A stretch of DNA of 64,000 nucleotides from Candidatus Synechococcus calcipolaris G9 (GCF_029582805.1 NZ_JAKKUT010000001.1:186001-250000), one strand, 5' to 3'. Shown: positions 47,085 through 56,649, numbered from the stretch's first letter. Notes: generated by a model not told the origin, from the sequence alone. Program-made: numbers and translations.

Positions 47085-48239
47085 ATGATTAACTGTGCCT
47101 TAACTGGAAAAACTTTAAAAAAGCCAATTTATGAATCGCAAGGAAATTTATCTGTTACTTCTTTGAGCCAAACTTATGAGGGCAAAACCGTTGTTTATTT
47201 TAATGAAGAAATAGGTCATTTACAGACTAAAGAAATCAAAGATATTGAAGTTTACTACGATAAACAATATCAATTCTTTAATCAAAGTGATGAAGATGAT
47301 ATTTTATATAAGGTAATTGATGGCAAAAAAGTCTTTAGACAAGAGCATCAGGTTAATACTCTATTGTCAAAGATTAATTTTGAAGCCGGGATGCAAGTCT
47401 TAGATTATGGCTGTGCTAAGGGTACAGTGATGAAACGTCTGGGTTTACATAATCCCTCCGTAGAAATATACTTGTTTGATGTCAGTCAAATGTATGTCAA
47501 TTTATGGGACAAATTTTTGCCTTCAGATCATTATGCTTCTTACAAAATAAAACCAGAATGGCACAAGAAATTTGATTTAGTTACATCGTTCTTTGCTTTT
47601 GAACACGCCCCATATCCTGTCAAAGAACTGCGTAATATTAATAACTTACTAAAGGATGGCGGATATTTTTATTGTATTGTGCCTAATGTCTTTGAGAATA
47701 CAGGTGACTTTATAGTTGCTGACCATGTACATCATTATAGTGATGTATCCTTGAAATATCTGTTAGCAAAAGCAGGTTTTGAAACTGTTGAAATTGATGC
47801 TTTCTCCCATTTCGGTGCTTACATTGCTATAGGCAAAAAGAAATCGCAAAACTCGCTAGAATTTGATATTAATTCCCAAAAATTGGCAGACGTAGTAAAT
47901 GCCGTGCAAGAAACAGCCAATTATTGGAATACCTTACAGGATAAAATTTGTCAATTTGAGCAGTCTGTGAGAGGACAAAAATCCGCCATATACGGAGCAG
48001 GTGTTTATGGTAGTTTTATTGCTACATGCCTTGAAAATTTAAATAATGTTCAATGCTTCATAGATCAAAACCCGCTTTTACACAACACAAAAGTAATGGG
48101 TAAGGATATACATCATCCCGATGACTTACCCCAAGATGTAACCAGTATTTATGTAGGGATTAACCCAAGAATTGCATCTCAAATTATTGGAGGTATAGCT
48201 TCATGGAAGGACAAGAAATTATCTATTTTGTATTTATAG
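47085..48239 (+). CDS. Class I SAM-dependent methyltransferase with C-terminal sugar-associated domain
   Basis: A 384-residue protein. The SAM-binding core has MQVLDYGCAKGTVMKRLGLH, FDLVTSFFAFEHAPYPVKEL and YFYCIVPNVFENTGDF. The C-terminal 110 residues (SAIYGAGVYGSFIATCLENL; CFIDQNPLLHNTKVMGKDIH) form a second Rossmann-like part seen in sugar methyltransferases. ATG 47085 is preferred over an upstream TTG. AT-rich DNA like the rest of this block. Substrate unknown. Confidence 0.8.
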   Translation: MINCALTGKTLKKPIYESQGNLSVTSLSQTYEGKTVVYFNEEIGHLQTKEIKDIEVYYDKQYQFFNQSDEDDILYKVIDGKKVFRQEHQVNTLLSKINFEAGMQVLDYGCAKGTVMKRLGLHNPSVEIYLFDVSQMYVNLWDKFLPSDHYASYKIKPEWHKKFDLVTSFFAFEHAPYPVKELRNINNLLKDGGYFYCIVPNVFENTGDFIVADHVHHYSDVSLKYLLAKAGFETVEIDAFSHFGAYIAIGKKKSQNSLEFDINSQKLADVVNAVQETANYWNTLQDKICQFEQSVRGQKSAIYGAGVYGSFIATCLENLNNVQCFIDQNPLLHNTKVMGKDIHHPDDLPQDVTSIYVGINPRIASQIIGGIASWKDKKLSILYL

Positions 48240-48250
48240 AAACACAGGAT

Positions 48251-48946
48251 ATGCGTATAGGAATTTTAGCATCTAGTGGAGGAAGTGCATTTATAGAAAC
48301 ATGGAAAATACTTTGCAAATATTCATCCACTAAGCATGATTATTTTGTTTTTACGGATAGAGAATGTGGAATCGAAAATTTTTGTCGCAACAACGATATT
48401 CCATATAAACGAATTACATATGTTGACCGCAAACGGTTTTCGATAGAAGCTAATGAATATATCTACAGTATTGGTGGTGTGGATGTAATCTTTTTATACT
48501 TTTTGCGAATATTAACAAAAGATCTCTTTATGAAATATCCTTGTCTCAATATACACCCTGCGTTGCTACCTGCTTTTAAAGGGATAAATGCTGTTGAGCA
48601 ATTTATTCAATCTGGAGCTAAATTCATGGGTGCTACACTACATCTGATAGATGAAGGTATAGATACTGGAGCTATTATTGCTCAGATACAAACACCTATG
48701 CCCCATCAAACTAACTTAGAAAAAGCTTCTAAGGTTTCTTTTTTGCAAAAAGTATATTTAACTTTGATAGGGATAGAACTACTTGAAAAAAACTATATTG
48801 CTTTTGCTAACGATTTCTCAAGCTTTGAAATAATAGAAGCTTTACCTTATTCCCTCTCTGCAAACCCGATATTACAGAATTCAAATTTTGTGGAGGGATT
48901 TCTTGAGTTGCAACAACATGAAAATACTAAAATAATCAACTCATAA
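48251..48946 (+). CDS. Formyltransferase family protein (sugar N-formyltransferase-like)
   Basis: A 231-residue protein of the 10-formyl-THF-dependent fold shared with PurN, Fmt and ArnA. The catalytic triad is visible: Asn100 and His102 in CLNIHPALLPAFKG and Asp139 in LIDEGIDTGAIIAQ. Together with the aminotransferase upstream it suggests an N-formylated amino sugar, as in VioF or QdtF systems. I use ATG 48251; the longer frame overlaps the preceding methyltransferase. The next gene starts 1 base after its stop. Confidence 0.82.
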   Translation: MRIGILASSGGSAFIETWKILCKYSSTKHDYFVFTDRECGIENFCRNNDIPYKRITYVDRKRFSIEANEYIYSIGGVDVIFLYFLRILTKDLFMKYPCLNIHPALLPAFKGINAVEQFIQSGAKFMGATLHLIDEGIDTGAIIAQIQTPMPHQTNLEKASKVSFLQKVYLTLIGIELLEKNYIAFANDFSSFEIIEALPYSLSANPILQNSNFVEGFLELQQHENTKIINS

Positions 48947-48947
48947 G

Positions 48948-49667
48948 ATGAAAATAGTTATCTCGCAACCCATGTATTTCCCTTGGATTGGTATGTTTGA
49001 GCAGATAAATTTATGCGATGCTTATGTAAATTACGATGATGTTCAGTTTTCTAAAGGTAGCTTTACTAATCGTGTACAAGTAAAAACTAATTCGCTGGAG
49101 GGGTTTAAGTGGCTTACAGTTCCTTTAAAAAATCTAAAGCTGGGTGTTTTAATTAATGAGTTAGAAATAAACAATCAAAAGAATTGGCAAAACCAACATT
49201 TAGAAATACTTAAGCAAGCATATAAGAATGCTCCATATGCCAAGGAAATGTTAGAGTTAGTAACTAATCTTTTTGATTTGTCTCTTACTACTATTTCAGA
49301 ATTATCTATGAAAAGTATGGGACTGAGTATTCACTACTTTGATCTTGCAGAATATAAAACTTTTTATACTGCTTCTAAAGTTGGAATAGAAGGTAGTAGC
49401 TCTGAGAGAGTGTACCGGATAGTTAAGCATTTAAATGGAACACATTACATTACTGGCCATGGGGCTAAAAATTACTTAGATCATTCTCTTTTTGAAAAGA
49501 ATGGGATTAGAGTAGAATATATGAACTATCTCAGGCTGCCTTATCCACAGCAATTTTCTGGATTTAACCCTCATGTTTCTATACTAGACCTTATTGCTAA
49601 TACTGGTAAACAGGGTAAAGCATATATCAAGTCTTCAACAATCTATTGGAAAGAATTTCTAGCATGA
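48948..49667 (+). CDS. WbqC family protein
   Basis: A 239-residue protein matching WbqC: KIVISQPMYFPWIGMFEQIN, CDAYVNYDDVQFSKGSFTNR, FKWLTVPLKNLKLG and THYITGHGAKNYLDHSLFEK. The family occurs in O-antigen clusters; its biochemical role is not settled. It starts 1 base after the formyltransferase stop and overlaps the next gene by 4 bases. Confidence 0.9.
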   Translation: MKIVISQPMYFPWIGMFEQINLCDAYVNYDDVQFSKGSFTNRVQVKTNSLEGFKWLTVPLKNLKLGVLINELEINNQKNWQNQHLEILKQAYKNAPYAKEMLELVTNLFDLSLTTISELSMKSMGLSIHYFDLAEYKTFYTASKVGIEGSSSERVYRIVKHLNGTHYITGHGAKNYLDHSLFEKNGIRVEYMNYLRLPYPQQFSGFNPHVSILDLIANTGKQGKAYIKSSTIYWKEFLA

Positions 49668-50410
49668 ATCCTATTGAACAATTTGATCAATCAAAGTCTA
49701 TAAATATTGCAGGTTTGGGAAATGATGATAATGTGCAGAAGTCAGCTATTCAGTTTATGCTGGATTCTGCTCCTTACCAGTACACTTATAATTTTACTTG
49801 GCTTGGTCGCCCGATTATTCAGTATCCGCAGGATATAATTGCACTGCAAGAGTTGATATGGAAAGTTCAGCCTGATTTAATTGTTGAAACAGGTATTGCC
49901 CATGGTGGATCACTGATTTTTTCGGCTTCGATGCTAGAGCTTAACGCGATCTGTGGTGGTTGCCAAGATGCAGAGGTTTTGGGATTGGATATTGATATTC
50001 GCACCCACAATCGGGAAGCTATTGAATCCCATCCGATGTTTAAACGCATTTCGATGATTCAAGGATCGAGCATTGATCCTGAAATTATTGAACAGGTGAA
50101 GGCAAAAGCATCTGGCAAGCAGAAAATTTTAGTATTTCTAGACAGCAACCATACCCACGATCATGTATTGGCTGAACTAGAAGCTTATGCACCATTGGTG
50201 TCAGTCGGCAGCTATTGCGTAGTGTTTGATACCATAATTGAGGATTTACCTGATAATATGTTTAGTGACAGGCCTTGGGGAGTGGGTAATAATCCAAAAA
50301 CAGCCGTGTGGGAATACCTGAAAACCCATCCTGAATTTGAAATCGATACAAATATTCAAAATAAACTTTTGATCACAGTAGCCCCCGATGGTTATTTAAA
50401 ACGTCTTTAG
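49664..50410 (+). CDS. CmcI/rhamnosyl O-methyltransferase family protein
   Basis: A 248-residue protein of the cephalosporin-hydroxylase (CmcI) family, whose characterised members are SAM-dependent O-methyltransferases. Marks: TWLGRPIIQYPQDIIALQEL, LIVETGIAHGGSLIFSASML (SAM loop), VLGLDIDIRTHNREAIESHP and ILVFLDSNHTHDHVLAELEA. It likely methylates a sugar hydroxyl in the glycan. ATG 49664 sits in an ATGA overlap with wbqC. Confidence 0.85.
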   Translation: MNPIEQFDQSKSINIAGLGNDDNVQKSAIQFMLDSAPYQYTYNFTWLGRPIIQYPQDIIALQELIWKVQPDLIVETGIAHGGSLIFSASMLELNAICGGCQDAEVLGLDIDIRTHNREAIESHPMFKRISMIQGSSIDPEIIEQVKAKASGKQKILVFLDSNHTHDHVLAELEAYAPLVSVGSYCVVFDTIIEDLPDNMFSDRPWGVGNNPKTAVWEYLKTHPEFEIDTNIQNKLLITVAPDGYLKRL

Positions 50411-50420
50411 AGCAGAGAAT

Positions 50421-51557
50421 ATGGTCAAGGCAGATAAAAATTTAAAAAAATTGACCTTAGTAATGCTGAGTTATAATAGGCAACTCTATGCATTACGAAA
50501 TATGAGATTTTGGTCTGGAAAAGAAGTTTTCCTTCATGTTATTGATGGTACATCATATCCTATTGATAATAATGATTTACTTATTTTTTCCGATAATATT
50601 TTCTATCATCATATTCCCCTTTCTTGTCAGGAACGCCTTGGCTATGCTGTTCAATTTTTGGCTACTGATTATGTGGCTTTAATTGGAGATGATGAGTTTT
50701 TCCTTGAAACTAGTTTACTTGCTTCGATTAATGAACTAGAAAATGATCATACACTTGTTGCATGTATGGGCTTGGCAATAGGCTTTCAATATAATTCCAG
50801 TGATAACAGTATTATTGCTTCATCGATATATGAGTCCCTTAAGGATCATAGTATTCAGTCTGAAGATCCCTGTCAACGAATGATAGATCATATGAGTCAA
50901 TATATCTGTTCGACAATATATTCAGTCGTAAGACGTGAAGTTTGGATTCGCGCATTTCAAGCTAATATTAATTATGAATTTCCAATATTCGCTATTGGTG
51001 AGTTGCAATTTGAATTATCAGTAGTATATTTTGGAAAATCGAAAATTATTCCTTATCTTCATTGGCTTCGATCATTTGAAAATCCATCGATTTCCAATTC
51101 AGAAGATATTAGTCTGAGTAGAAATAACCAGTTTCACGAATGGTGGTTAGCACCTGAAAAAAATGATTTTCGTGAAGATTTCATAAACCATACATTGCTA
51201 CCCTTACTAGACGCTAAAACTAATGAAAATGAAAAAATAAAAATTAAATCTGCCATTAAGAAAGCTATGGATAATTATTCAAACTTATGTACCAATAATT
51301 TGAAAAAAAATAATATTACAAATTCATCGAAATCAATATTTAAGTCAATAACACCTTTCAAATATTTATGGGGTATAATGAGAAAAATCAAAGAAAAAAT
51401 TTACTTAATATTTGATTTTAATAAATTTCAAAAGGACAAAATTACCCTTCGAAAAATGTGTCAACAACTTAGTGATCAAGGAATATATGTTAAAATCGAT
51501 GAAATTGATCGGGTAGAATCATCTATACGCTGTTTTTATGAGAAATCTGAGAAATAA
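50421..51557 (+). CDS. TIGR00180-type glycosyltransferase
   Basis: A 378-residue GT-A-type enzyme: LTLVMLSYNRQLYALRNMRF at the start and a DxD-like metal site in DYVALIGDDEFFLETSLLAS. The middle (ASSIYESLKDHS to HEWWLAPEKN) fits the family. The last 100 residues are Lys-rich and amphipathic (IMRKIKEKIYLIFDF), perhaps a membrane-surface anchor. The end overlaps the radical SAM gene by 20 bases. Donor and acceptor unknown. Confidence 0.75.
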   Translation: MVKADKNLKKLTLVMLSYNRQLYALRNMRFWSGKEVFLHVIDGTSYPIDNNDLLIFSDNIFYHHIPLSCQERLGYAVQFLATDYVALIGDDEFFLETSLLASINELENDHTLVACMGLAIGFQYNSSDNSIIASSIYESLKDHSIQSEDPCQRMIDHMSQYICSTIYSVVRREVWIRAFQANINYEFPIFAIGELQFELSVVYFGKSKIIPYLHWLRSFENPSISNSEDISLSRNNQFHEWWLAPEKNDFREDFINHTLLPLLDAKTNENEKIKIKSAIKKAMDNYSNLCTNNLKKNNITNSSKSIFKSITPFKYLWGIMRKIKEKIYLIFDFNKFQKDKITLRKMCQQLSDQGIYVKIDEIDRVESSIRCFYEKSEK

Positions 51558-52530
51558 GGCTTCATCCGCTTACAGGTATTATTTTAATACTTATCATCCC
51601 ACTAATATGATTTTAGATATTTGTGGGGCCTGTAATGCTCAATGTCCTTTTTGCCCCCGAATTCATATGCCTGAAGAACGGGCCAGGGGGTTTATGGATC
51701 GTGAAACCTTTGATATTTCTGTTTCCCAAGCTGAATCAATGGGTATCACTGATGTTAGATTATATGCAACTGCCGAACCTACTTTACATCCTCAATTTGC
51801 TGAATATGTATCAATCCTAAAAGACAAGAATTTTTTTGTTACAGTTTCAACTAATGCATCAATGCTATATAAACATTTTGAGGTTCTCTCCAGGGTTGAT
51901 TATCTTCAGTATTCAATTGAGGGTTGGGATAAAGAATCCTATGAAAAGTTCCGCTATCCTCTTAAGTTTGATATTGTAAAGCGAAATATTGAAGAATTTT
52001 GGAATTATATTCGTGACCATTCTCAGCGACCTTTGATTAACTGTAATTTACTTGCCACCCAAAGTGTGAATATTGATGAATTTTTTGCTTGTTGGGCTGA
52101 TTTTGTTGATCAAATTTCAATATCACCATTAATGACAACGACACGGTACGATACCAAATCTGGAAAATTTATTTCCGAGCTTAATTCTGATATTCAAACT
52201 GATTATTATGATCATGAACGTGATCTAACAAGGTTTTGTACTTATCCCTTTACATATATCACTGTTGCATTTGATGGTAAACTGGCTCTTTGCTGTGCAG
52301 ATTTTTCTGCAGAAATTAATTTGGGCTATATTTCAGATGGAATTGAGAATTGGAAAAATAATCAACTAATGAAAAAAATAAGGCATCAGTTTTCACCTTT
52401 TGGTAAAAAAGATATGTGTGCTGGATGTAATTTTTTTTTAAGGCCTACTCAATCAACAATTAGTGCCCTGTCTGAACAAGTTGAAAAATTACCAGTTCAT
52501 TATAAATCTAAAGCAAAATTAGCATATTAA
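51538..52530 (+). CDS. Radical SAM protein with C-terminal cysteine cluster
   Basis: A 330-residue radical SAM enzyme. The [4Fe-4S]-SAM motif is Cys32-x3-Cys36-x2-Cys39 in ICGACNAQCPFCPRIHMPEE, with an extra Cys29. The core follows with YATAEPTLHPQFAEYV and VTVSTNASMLYK. Near the end are CCADFSAEINLGYISDG and KKDMCAGCNFF, resembling a SPASM/twitch auxiliary cluster. Such enzymes in glycan clusters include sugar dehydrogenases and epimerases; the substrate here is unknown. It ends 2 bases before the legB-like gene. Confidence 0.88.
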   Translation: MRNLRNKASSAYRYYFNTYHPTNMILDICGACNAQCPFCPRIHMPEERARGFMDRETFDISVSQAESMGITDVRLYATAEPTLHPQFAEYVSILKDKNFFVTVSTNASMLYKHFEVLSRVDYLQYSIEGWDKESYEKFRYPLKFDIVKRNIEEFWNYIRDHSQRPLINCNLLATQSVNIDEFFACWADFVDQISISPLMTTTRYDTKSGKFISELNSDIQTDYYDHERDLTRFCTYPFTYITVAFDGKLALCCADFSAEINLGYISDGIENWKNNQLMKKIRHQFSPFGKKDMCAGCNFFLRPTQSTISALSEQVEKLPVHYKSKAKLAY

Positions 52531-52532
52531 TA

Positions 52533-53528
52533 ATGAGGATTTTAGTTACAGGAGCAGATGGATTTATTGGCTCCCATTTGACCGAAACTCTAATTACTCA
52601 AGGATACAATGTTCGAGCTTTTGTCCTCTACAATTCCTTTAATTCCTGGGGTTGGCTCGATCGCCTGCCAAAACCAATCCGCGATAACTTAGATGTATTT
52701 GCCGGAGACATTCGGGATCCCTATGGTGTTAAACAGGCCATGAAAGGATGTGATTGTGTGCTTCACCTAGCGGCCCTGATTGCCATTCCCTATTCCTATC
52801 ACTCACCAGATACCTACATTGATACCAATGTCAAAGGAACATTAAATGTACTCCAAGCCGCCCGAGAGCTAGGCGTTCAACGGCTCATTCAAACATCAAC
52901 CAGTGAAGTCTACGGAACAGCCCAATTTGTACCCATCACTGAAGACCATCCCTTACAGGGCCAGTCCCCCTATTCCGCCACGAAGATCGCTGCGGATCAA
53001 TTAGCCTATTCCTTCTATACCTCCTTTGGCTTGCCGGTGATCATATTGCGTCCCTTTAATACTTATGGGCCCCGCCAATCAGCTCGGGCTGTGATACCGA
53101 CGATTATTAGCCAGATTGCTAAGGGGCAACGTCAAATTAAGCTCGGCGCGGTTTCACCGACACGGGATTTTAATTATGTTAAGGATACGGTTGCAGGCTT
53201 TATTGCTGCCCTAAATGCGGATCAGGGGATGGGTGAGGTGATTAATATCGGCAGTAACTTTGAAATTTCCATTGGCGATACCGCCCATTTGATTGCCGAA
53301 GTCATGGATACTGAAATTGAAATCATTACTGATGAAGAGCGTCTTCGACCTGAAAAATCCGAAGTCAACCGTCTTTGGGCTGATAATCGTAAAGCACAGG
53401 CATTGCTAGGGTGGCAACCTCAGTATGGGGGGCGTGATGGTTTTAGGCGGGGACTTCAGGAAACCGCTGACTGGTTTACAAACCCTGAAAATTTAGCTGC
53501 CTACCAAAGCGATCGCTATGTCATTTAG
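52533..53528 (+). CDS. legB: NAD-dependent 4,6-dehydratase, LegB-like
   Basis: An extended SDR of the LegB group: RILVTGADGFIGSHLTETLI, NSFNSWGWLDRLPKPIRDNL (a group signature), TSTSEVYGTAQFVPITEDHP, YSATKIAADQLAYSFYTSFG (Tyr-x3-Lys) and RPFNTYGPRQSARAVIPTII. LegB forms the 4-keto-6-deoxy intermediate from an (N-acetylated) UDP- or GDP-sugar in legionaminate-type nonulosonate synthesis. 331 residues. From this gene on, base composition returns towards the window's usual GC and a HIP1 site appears at its end. Confidence 0.85.
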   Translation: MRILVTGADGFIGSHLTETLITQGYNVRAFVLYNSFNSWGWLDRLPKPIRDNLDVFAGDIRDPYGVKQAMKGCDCVLHLAALIAIPYSYHSPDTYIDTNVKGTLNVLQAARELGVQRLIQTSTSEVYGTAQFVPITEDHPLQGQSPYSATKIAADQLAYSFYTSFGLPVIILRPFNTYGPRQSARAVIPTIISQIAKGQRQIKLGAVSPTRDFNYVKDTVAGFIAALNADQGMGEVINIGSNFEISIGDTAHLIAEVMDTEIEIITDEERLRPEKSEVNRLWADNRKAQALLGWQPQYGGRDGFRRGLQETADWFTNPENLAAYQSDRYVI

Positions 53529-53555
53529 AGTTATTTAGGATTATTTAAGGACTCA

Positions 53556-54740
53556 GTGGGTGTGGATACTCTTGAGAGCAATTTTTTAGCCGCCCTAGAC
53601 CAAGTCTTAGGAAAACCCAGTCCCTTTATCCCCCTCCATGAACCTGAATTTGGGGGCCGTGAGCGTGAATTTTTGAATCACTGCATTGACTCTACCTTTG
53701 TCTCATCGGTGGGTCAGTACGTGGATCAATTTGAAGCCCAGTTAGCTGAATTTACGGGGGCAAAGGCCGCGATCGCTGTTGTCAATGGTACCGCCGCCCT
53801 ACATATTGCCCTACTCCTGGCAGGTGTGACTCCTGGAGATGAAGTCCTGGTGCCAGCCCTATCCTTTGTGGCCACTGCCAATGCCGTTGCCCATTGTGGA
53901 GCTATTCCCCACTTTGTCGATAGCGAGTTTTCTACCCTCGGCTTAGACCCCCTAGCCCTGCAAAATTACCTAGAGCGGATCGCTCAAGTAACGCCTCAAG
54001 GTCTGATCAATAAACTGACCCAACGCCGGATTGCGGCCATCATTCCCATGCACACCTATGGCCATCCCGTTTCCCTAGGCCCCTTACTTCACGTTGCCAA
54101 GCATTACCAGCTACCGGTCATCGAAGATGCGGCGGAGTCCCTGGGCAGTACCTATCAAGGCACTCATACCGGAACATTGGGCCTGGCAGGAATTCTGAGT
54201 TTTAATGGAAATAAAATTATAACTACGGGGGGCGGCGGTGCCATTTTGACCAATCATCAGGATTTGGCAAACCAGGCAAAACACTTAACAACCACGGCCA
54301 AACAACCCCATCGTTGGGAATTTTTCCATGATCACGTTGGCTGGAATTATCGACTACCCAACCTAAATGCCGCCCTGGGTTGCGCTCAACTGATGGAATT
54401 GCCTATGTTCCTAGAGAAAAAACGCCAACTGGCCCAAGCCTATCAAGACATTTTTAAGGAGATAGAAGGGATTAATTTTATTCATGCGCCGGAAAATTGT
54501 CTCAGCAACTATTGGTTAAATACAATTCAGTTAACTCAGCCGAGTCGAGAAATCCGCGATCGCCTGTTAACCATTGCCAATGATGCTGGATTCCAATGTC
54601 GTCCCACCTGGACACTCCTCCATCGGCTCCCCATGTATACCCATTGCCCCCGTGCCCCCTTACCCGTTGCCGAGCAATTGGAGGTGAGTTTGATTAATCT
54701 TCCCAGTAGTCCCAAGCTGGTCACGGGTCTGAGGGATTAA
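53556..54740 (+). CDS. legC: LegC-family sugar aminotransferase
   Basis: A 394-residue PLP aminotransferase of the LegC group, which aminates C4 of the LegB product. Lys220 (GILSFNGNKIITTGGGGAIL) carries PLP, and Asp191 (PVIEDAAESLGS) binds the ring nitrogen. HEPEFGGREREFLNHCIDST and FVSSVGQYVDQFE at the N-terminus are typical of the group. GTG start at 53556. The stop overlaps the next ATG by one base (TAATG). Confidence 0.87.
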   Translation: MGVDTLESNFLAALDQVLGKPSPFIPLHEPEFGGREREFLNHCIDSTFVSSVGQYVDQFEAQLAEFTGAKAAIAVVNGTAALHIALLLAGVTPGDEVLVPALSFVATANAVAHCGAIPHFVDSEFSTLGLDPLALQNYLERIAQVTPQGLINKLTQRRIAAIIPMHTYGHPVSLGPLLHVAKHYQLPVIEDAAESLGSTYQGTHTGTLGLAGILSFNGNKIITTGGGGAILTNHQDLANQAKHLTTTAKQPHRWEFFHDHVGWNYRLPNLNAALGCAQLMELPMFLEKKRQLAQAYQDIFKEIEGINFIHAPENCLSNYWLNTIQLTQPSREIRDRLLTIANDAGFQCRPTWTLLHRLPMYTHCPRAPLPVAEQLEVSLINLPSSPKLVTGLRD

Positions 54741-55909
54741 TGGAAAATTTGCGAACGATTTGTGTTGTCACTGGCTCACGGGCGGAGTATGGCTTACTTT
54801 TCTGGCTTCTAAAAGAGATTAATGCCGATCCAGCCTTAAAACTGCAACTCATCGTCACTGGGATGCATCTATCTCCAGAGTTTGGTTTGACCTATCAGCA
54901 AATTGAAGCAGATGGTTTTAGGATTGATGCCAAGGTAGAGATGCTCCTGTCGTCCGATACGCCCGTCGGCATAACCAAATCCATTGGCTTAGGTGTGATT
55001 GGCTTTGCTGATGCTCTAGAAACCCTAAAACCGGATATTTTAGTTTTACTGGGCGATCGCTTTGAAATTTTAGCGGCGGCTCAAGCAGCCATGGTTGCTC
55101 GAATTCCCATTGCCCATCTCCACGGTGGTGAACTCACCGAAGGAGCCTTTGACGACAGTATTCGCCATGCCATTACGAAACTTGCCCACTGGCATTTTGT
55201 CGCCGCTGAACCCTATCGTCATCGGGTGATTCAAATGGGAGAGCCTCCCGATCTCGTGTTTAATGTGGGCACTCCCGGCCTAGATCATCTGGAGCATTTA
55301 GTCTGGCTGAGTCGCCATGAGTTAGAAACCCTACTTGATATGAAACTCAAGTCTCCCCTCTTTCTCGTCACCTATCATCCCGTCACCTTGGCGGATCAAT
55401 CCCCAGAAACAAGTCTAAATGAACTCCTATTCGCCCTGGATGCCTTTCCTAAGGCAACGGTTGTTTTTACCTATCCCAATGCCGACACAGCAGGACGGGG
55501 ACTCATTCAACAAATTGATCAGTGGGTCATCCAAAATCAACCGCGATCGCAGGCGTTTGTTTCCTTAGGTCAGCAACGGTATTTAAGTTTAATGAACCAA
55601 GCCGATGTGATTTTAGGTAACTCCTCTAGCGGTATCACCGAGGCTCCAGCCCTCAAAAAAGCCACTGTTAACATTGGCGATCGCCAGAAAGGTCGTCTCA
55701 AAGCAACCTCCGTCATTACCGTTGCCGAGAAATGCCCAGATATTATCACCGGGATCCACCATGCTCTTTCAGAATCATTTCAACGTCAGCTACCTTTAGT
55801 AGAATCATGGTATGGGTCTGGCCATGTTAGTCAGCAAATCAAAACCATTCTTCAATCTGTAAATCTTTCTACTCGAAAATCATTTTATGACATTATTTAT
55901 GATTTATAA
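54740..55909 (+). CDS. legG: UDP-N-acetylglucosamine 2-epimerase, hydrolysing (NeuC/LegG-like)
   Basis: A 389-residue GT-B-fold enzyme that removes UDP and inverts C2, giving a free ManNAc-type sugar. Marks: TICVVTGSRAEYGLLFWLLK, LVLLGDRFEILAAAQAA (as LLGDRFEILAAAQAAMVARI), AHLHGGELTEGAFDDSIRHA, TYPNADTAGRG and LGNSSSGITEAP. After LegB and LegC, the LegG role fits best; NeuC on plain UDP-GlcNAc is the alternative. No synthase (LegI) or CMP-transferase (LegF) follows. Confidence 0.87.
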   Translation: MENLRTICVVTGSRAEYGLLFWLLKEINADPALKLQLIVTGMHLSPEFGLTYQQIEADGFRIDAKVEMLLSSDTPVGITKSIGLGVIGFADALETLKPDILVLLGDRFEILAAAQAAMVARIPIAHLHGGELTEGAFDDSIRHAITKLAHWHFVAAEPYRHRVIQMGEPPDLVFNVGTPGLDHLEHLVWLSRHELETLLDMKLKSPLFLVTYHPVTLADQSPETSLNELLFALDAFPKATVVFTYPNADTAGRGLIQQIDQWVIQNQPRSQAFVSLGQQRYLSLMNQADVILGNSSSGITEAPALKKATVNIGDRQKGRLKATSVITVAEKCPDIITGIHHALSESFQRQLPLVESWYGSGHVSQQIKTILQSVNLSTRKSFYDIIYDL

Positions 55910-55966
55910 CATGAGGGATTTAAGGACGATTGAAGCCTGTAAACCGATCTTCATTCCCTAGTTTCA

Positions 55967-56557
55967 ATGATTGCCTCACCCCAGCCCACCCTCTCCCCCA
56001 CAGACTATCTCCAGCTAGAGAGCCAAAGCCAGACTAAACACGAATATATTAATGGTGATACCTATGCCATGGCGGGAGCCAGCGATGCCCATATCACGAT
56101 CGCCGGTAATCTTTTTGCCTTACTCCGCAGCCATCTACGGGGAAGGGGATGTCGAGTGTATATTGCTGACATGAAAGTCCGTGTTGAAGCGTGTAACTGT
56201 TTTTATTATCCCGATGTCATGGTGACCTGCCATCCCCAGGATCAAGAAACACCCCATTACAAAGGATTTCCCTCGTTGATTGTAGAGGTTCTCTCAGACT
56301 CTACGGAAGCCTTTGATCGTGGCGATAAGTTTGCCCATTATCAGACCTTGGACAGCTTGGACGAATATGTTTTGATCAACACAAGGCAGCAACGTGTGGA
56401 GTGTTTTCGTCGCAACCCAGAAGGGCTATGGGTTTTGCAATTCTATACCCCCGAAGCAAATGATTTTGAACTGCGGAGTGTAAATTTTTCCGATACCCTA
56501 TGGGCATTGTACGAAGATGTTTTGCTGGAGCCACCCACTCAACGGCGGATTCCTTAA
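55967..56557 (+). CDS. Uma2 family putative endonuclease
   Basis: A 196-residue Uma2 protein: LSPTDYLQLESQSQTKHEYI with NGDTYAMAGASDAHITIAGN, CFYYPDVMVTCHP, FPSLIVEVLSDSTEAFDRGD with the core Glu, and FAHYQTLDSLDEYVLINTRQ. This is the common YxxxE-type subfamily and is distant from those at 37-41 kb. It lies 57 bases after legG at the end of the polysaccharide island. Confidence 0.9.
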   Translation: MIASPQPTLSPTDYLQLESQSQTKHEYINGDTYAMAGASDAHITIAGNLFALLRSHLRGRGCRVYIADMKVRVEACNCFYYPDVMVTCHPQDQETPHYKGFPSLIVEVLSDSTEAFDRGDKFAHYQTLDSLDEYVLINTRQQRVECFRRNPEGLWVLQFYTPEANDFELRSVNFSDTLWALYEDVLLEPPTQRRIP

Positions 56558-56649
56558 GCCAGATTAATAACCCAGACTAAAATGGTCTAGGAAGCCTATG
56601 GAGCTATCCTCAAATCAACTAAGACCCCATCAGCGATGGAACCGAGACC

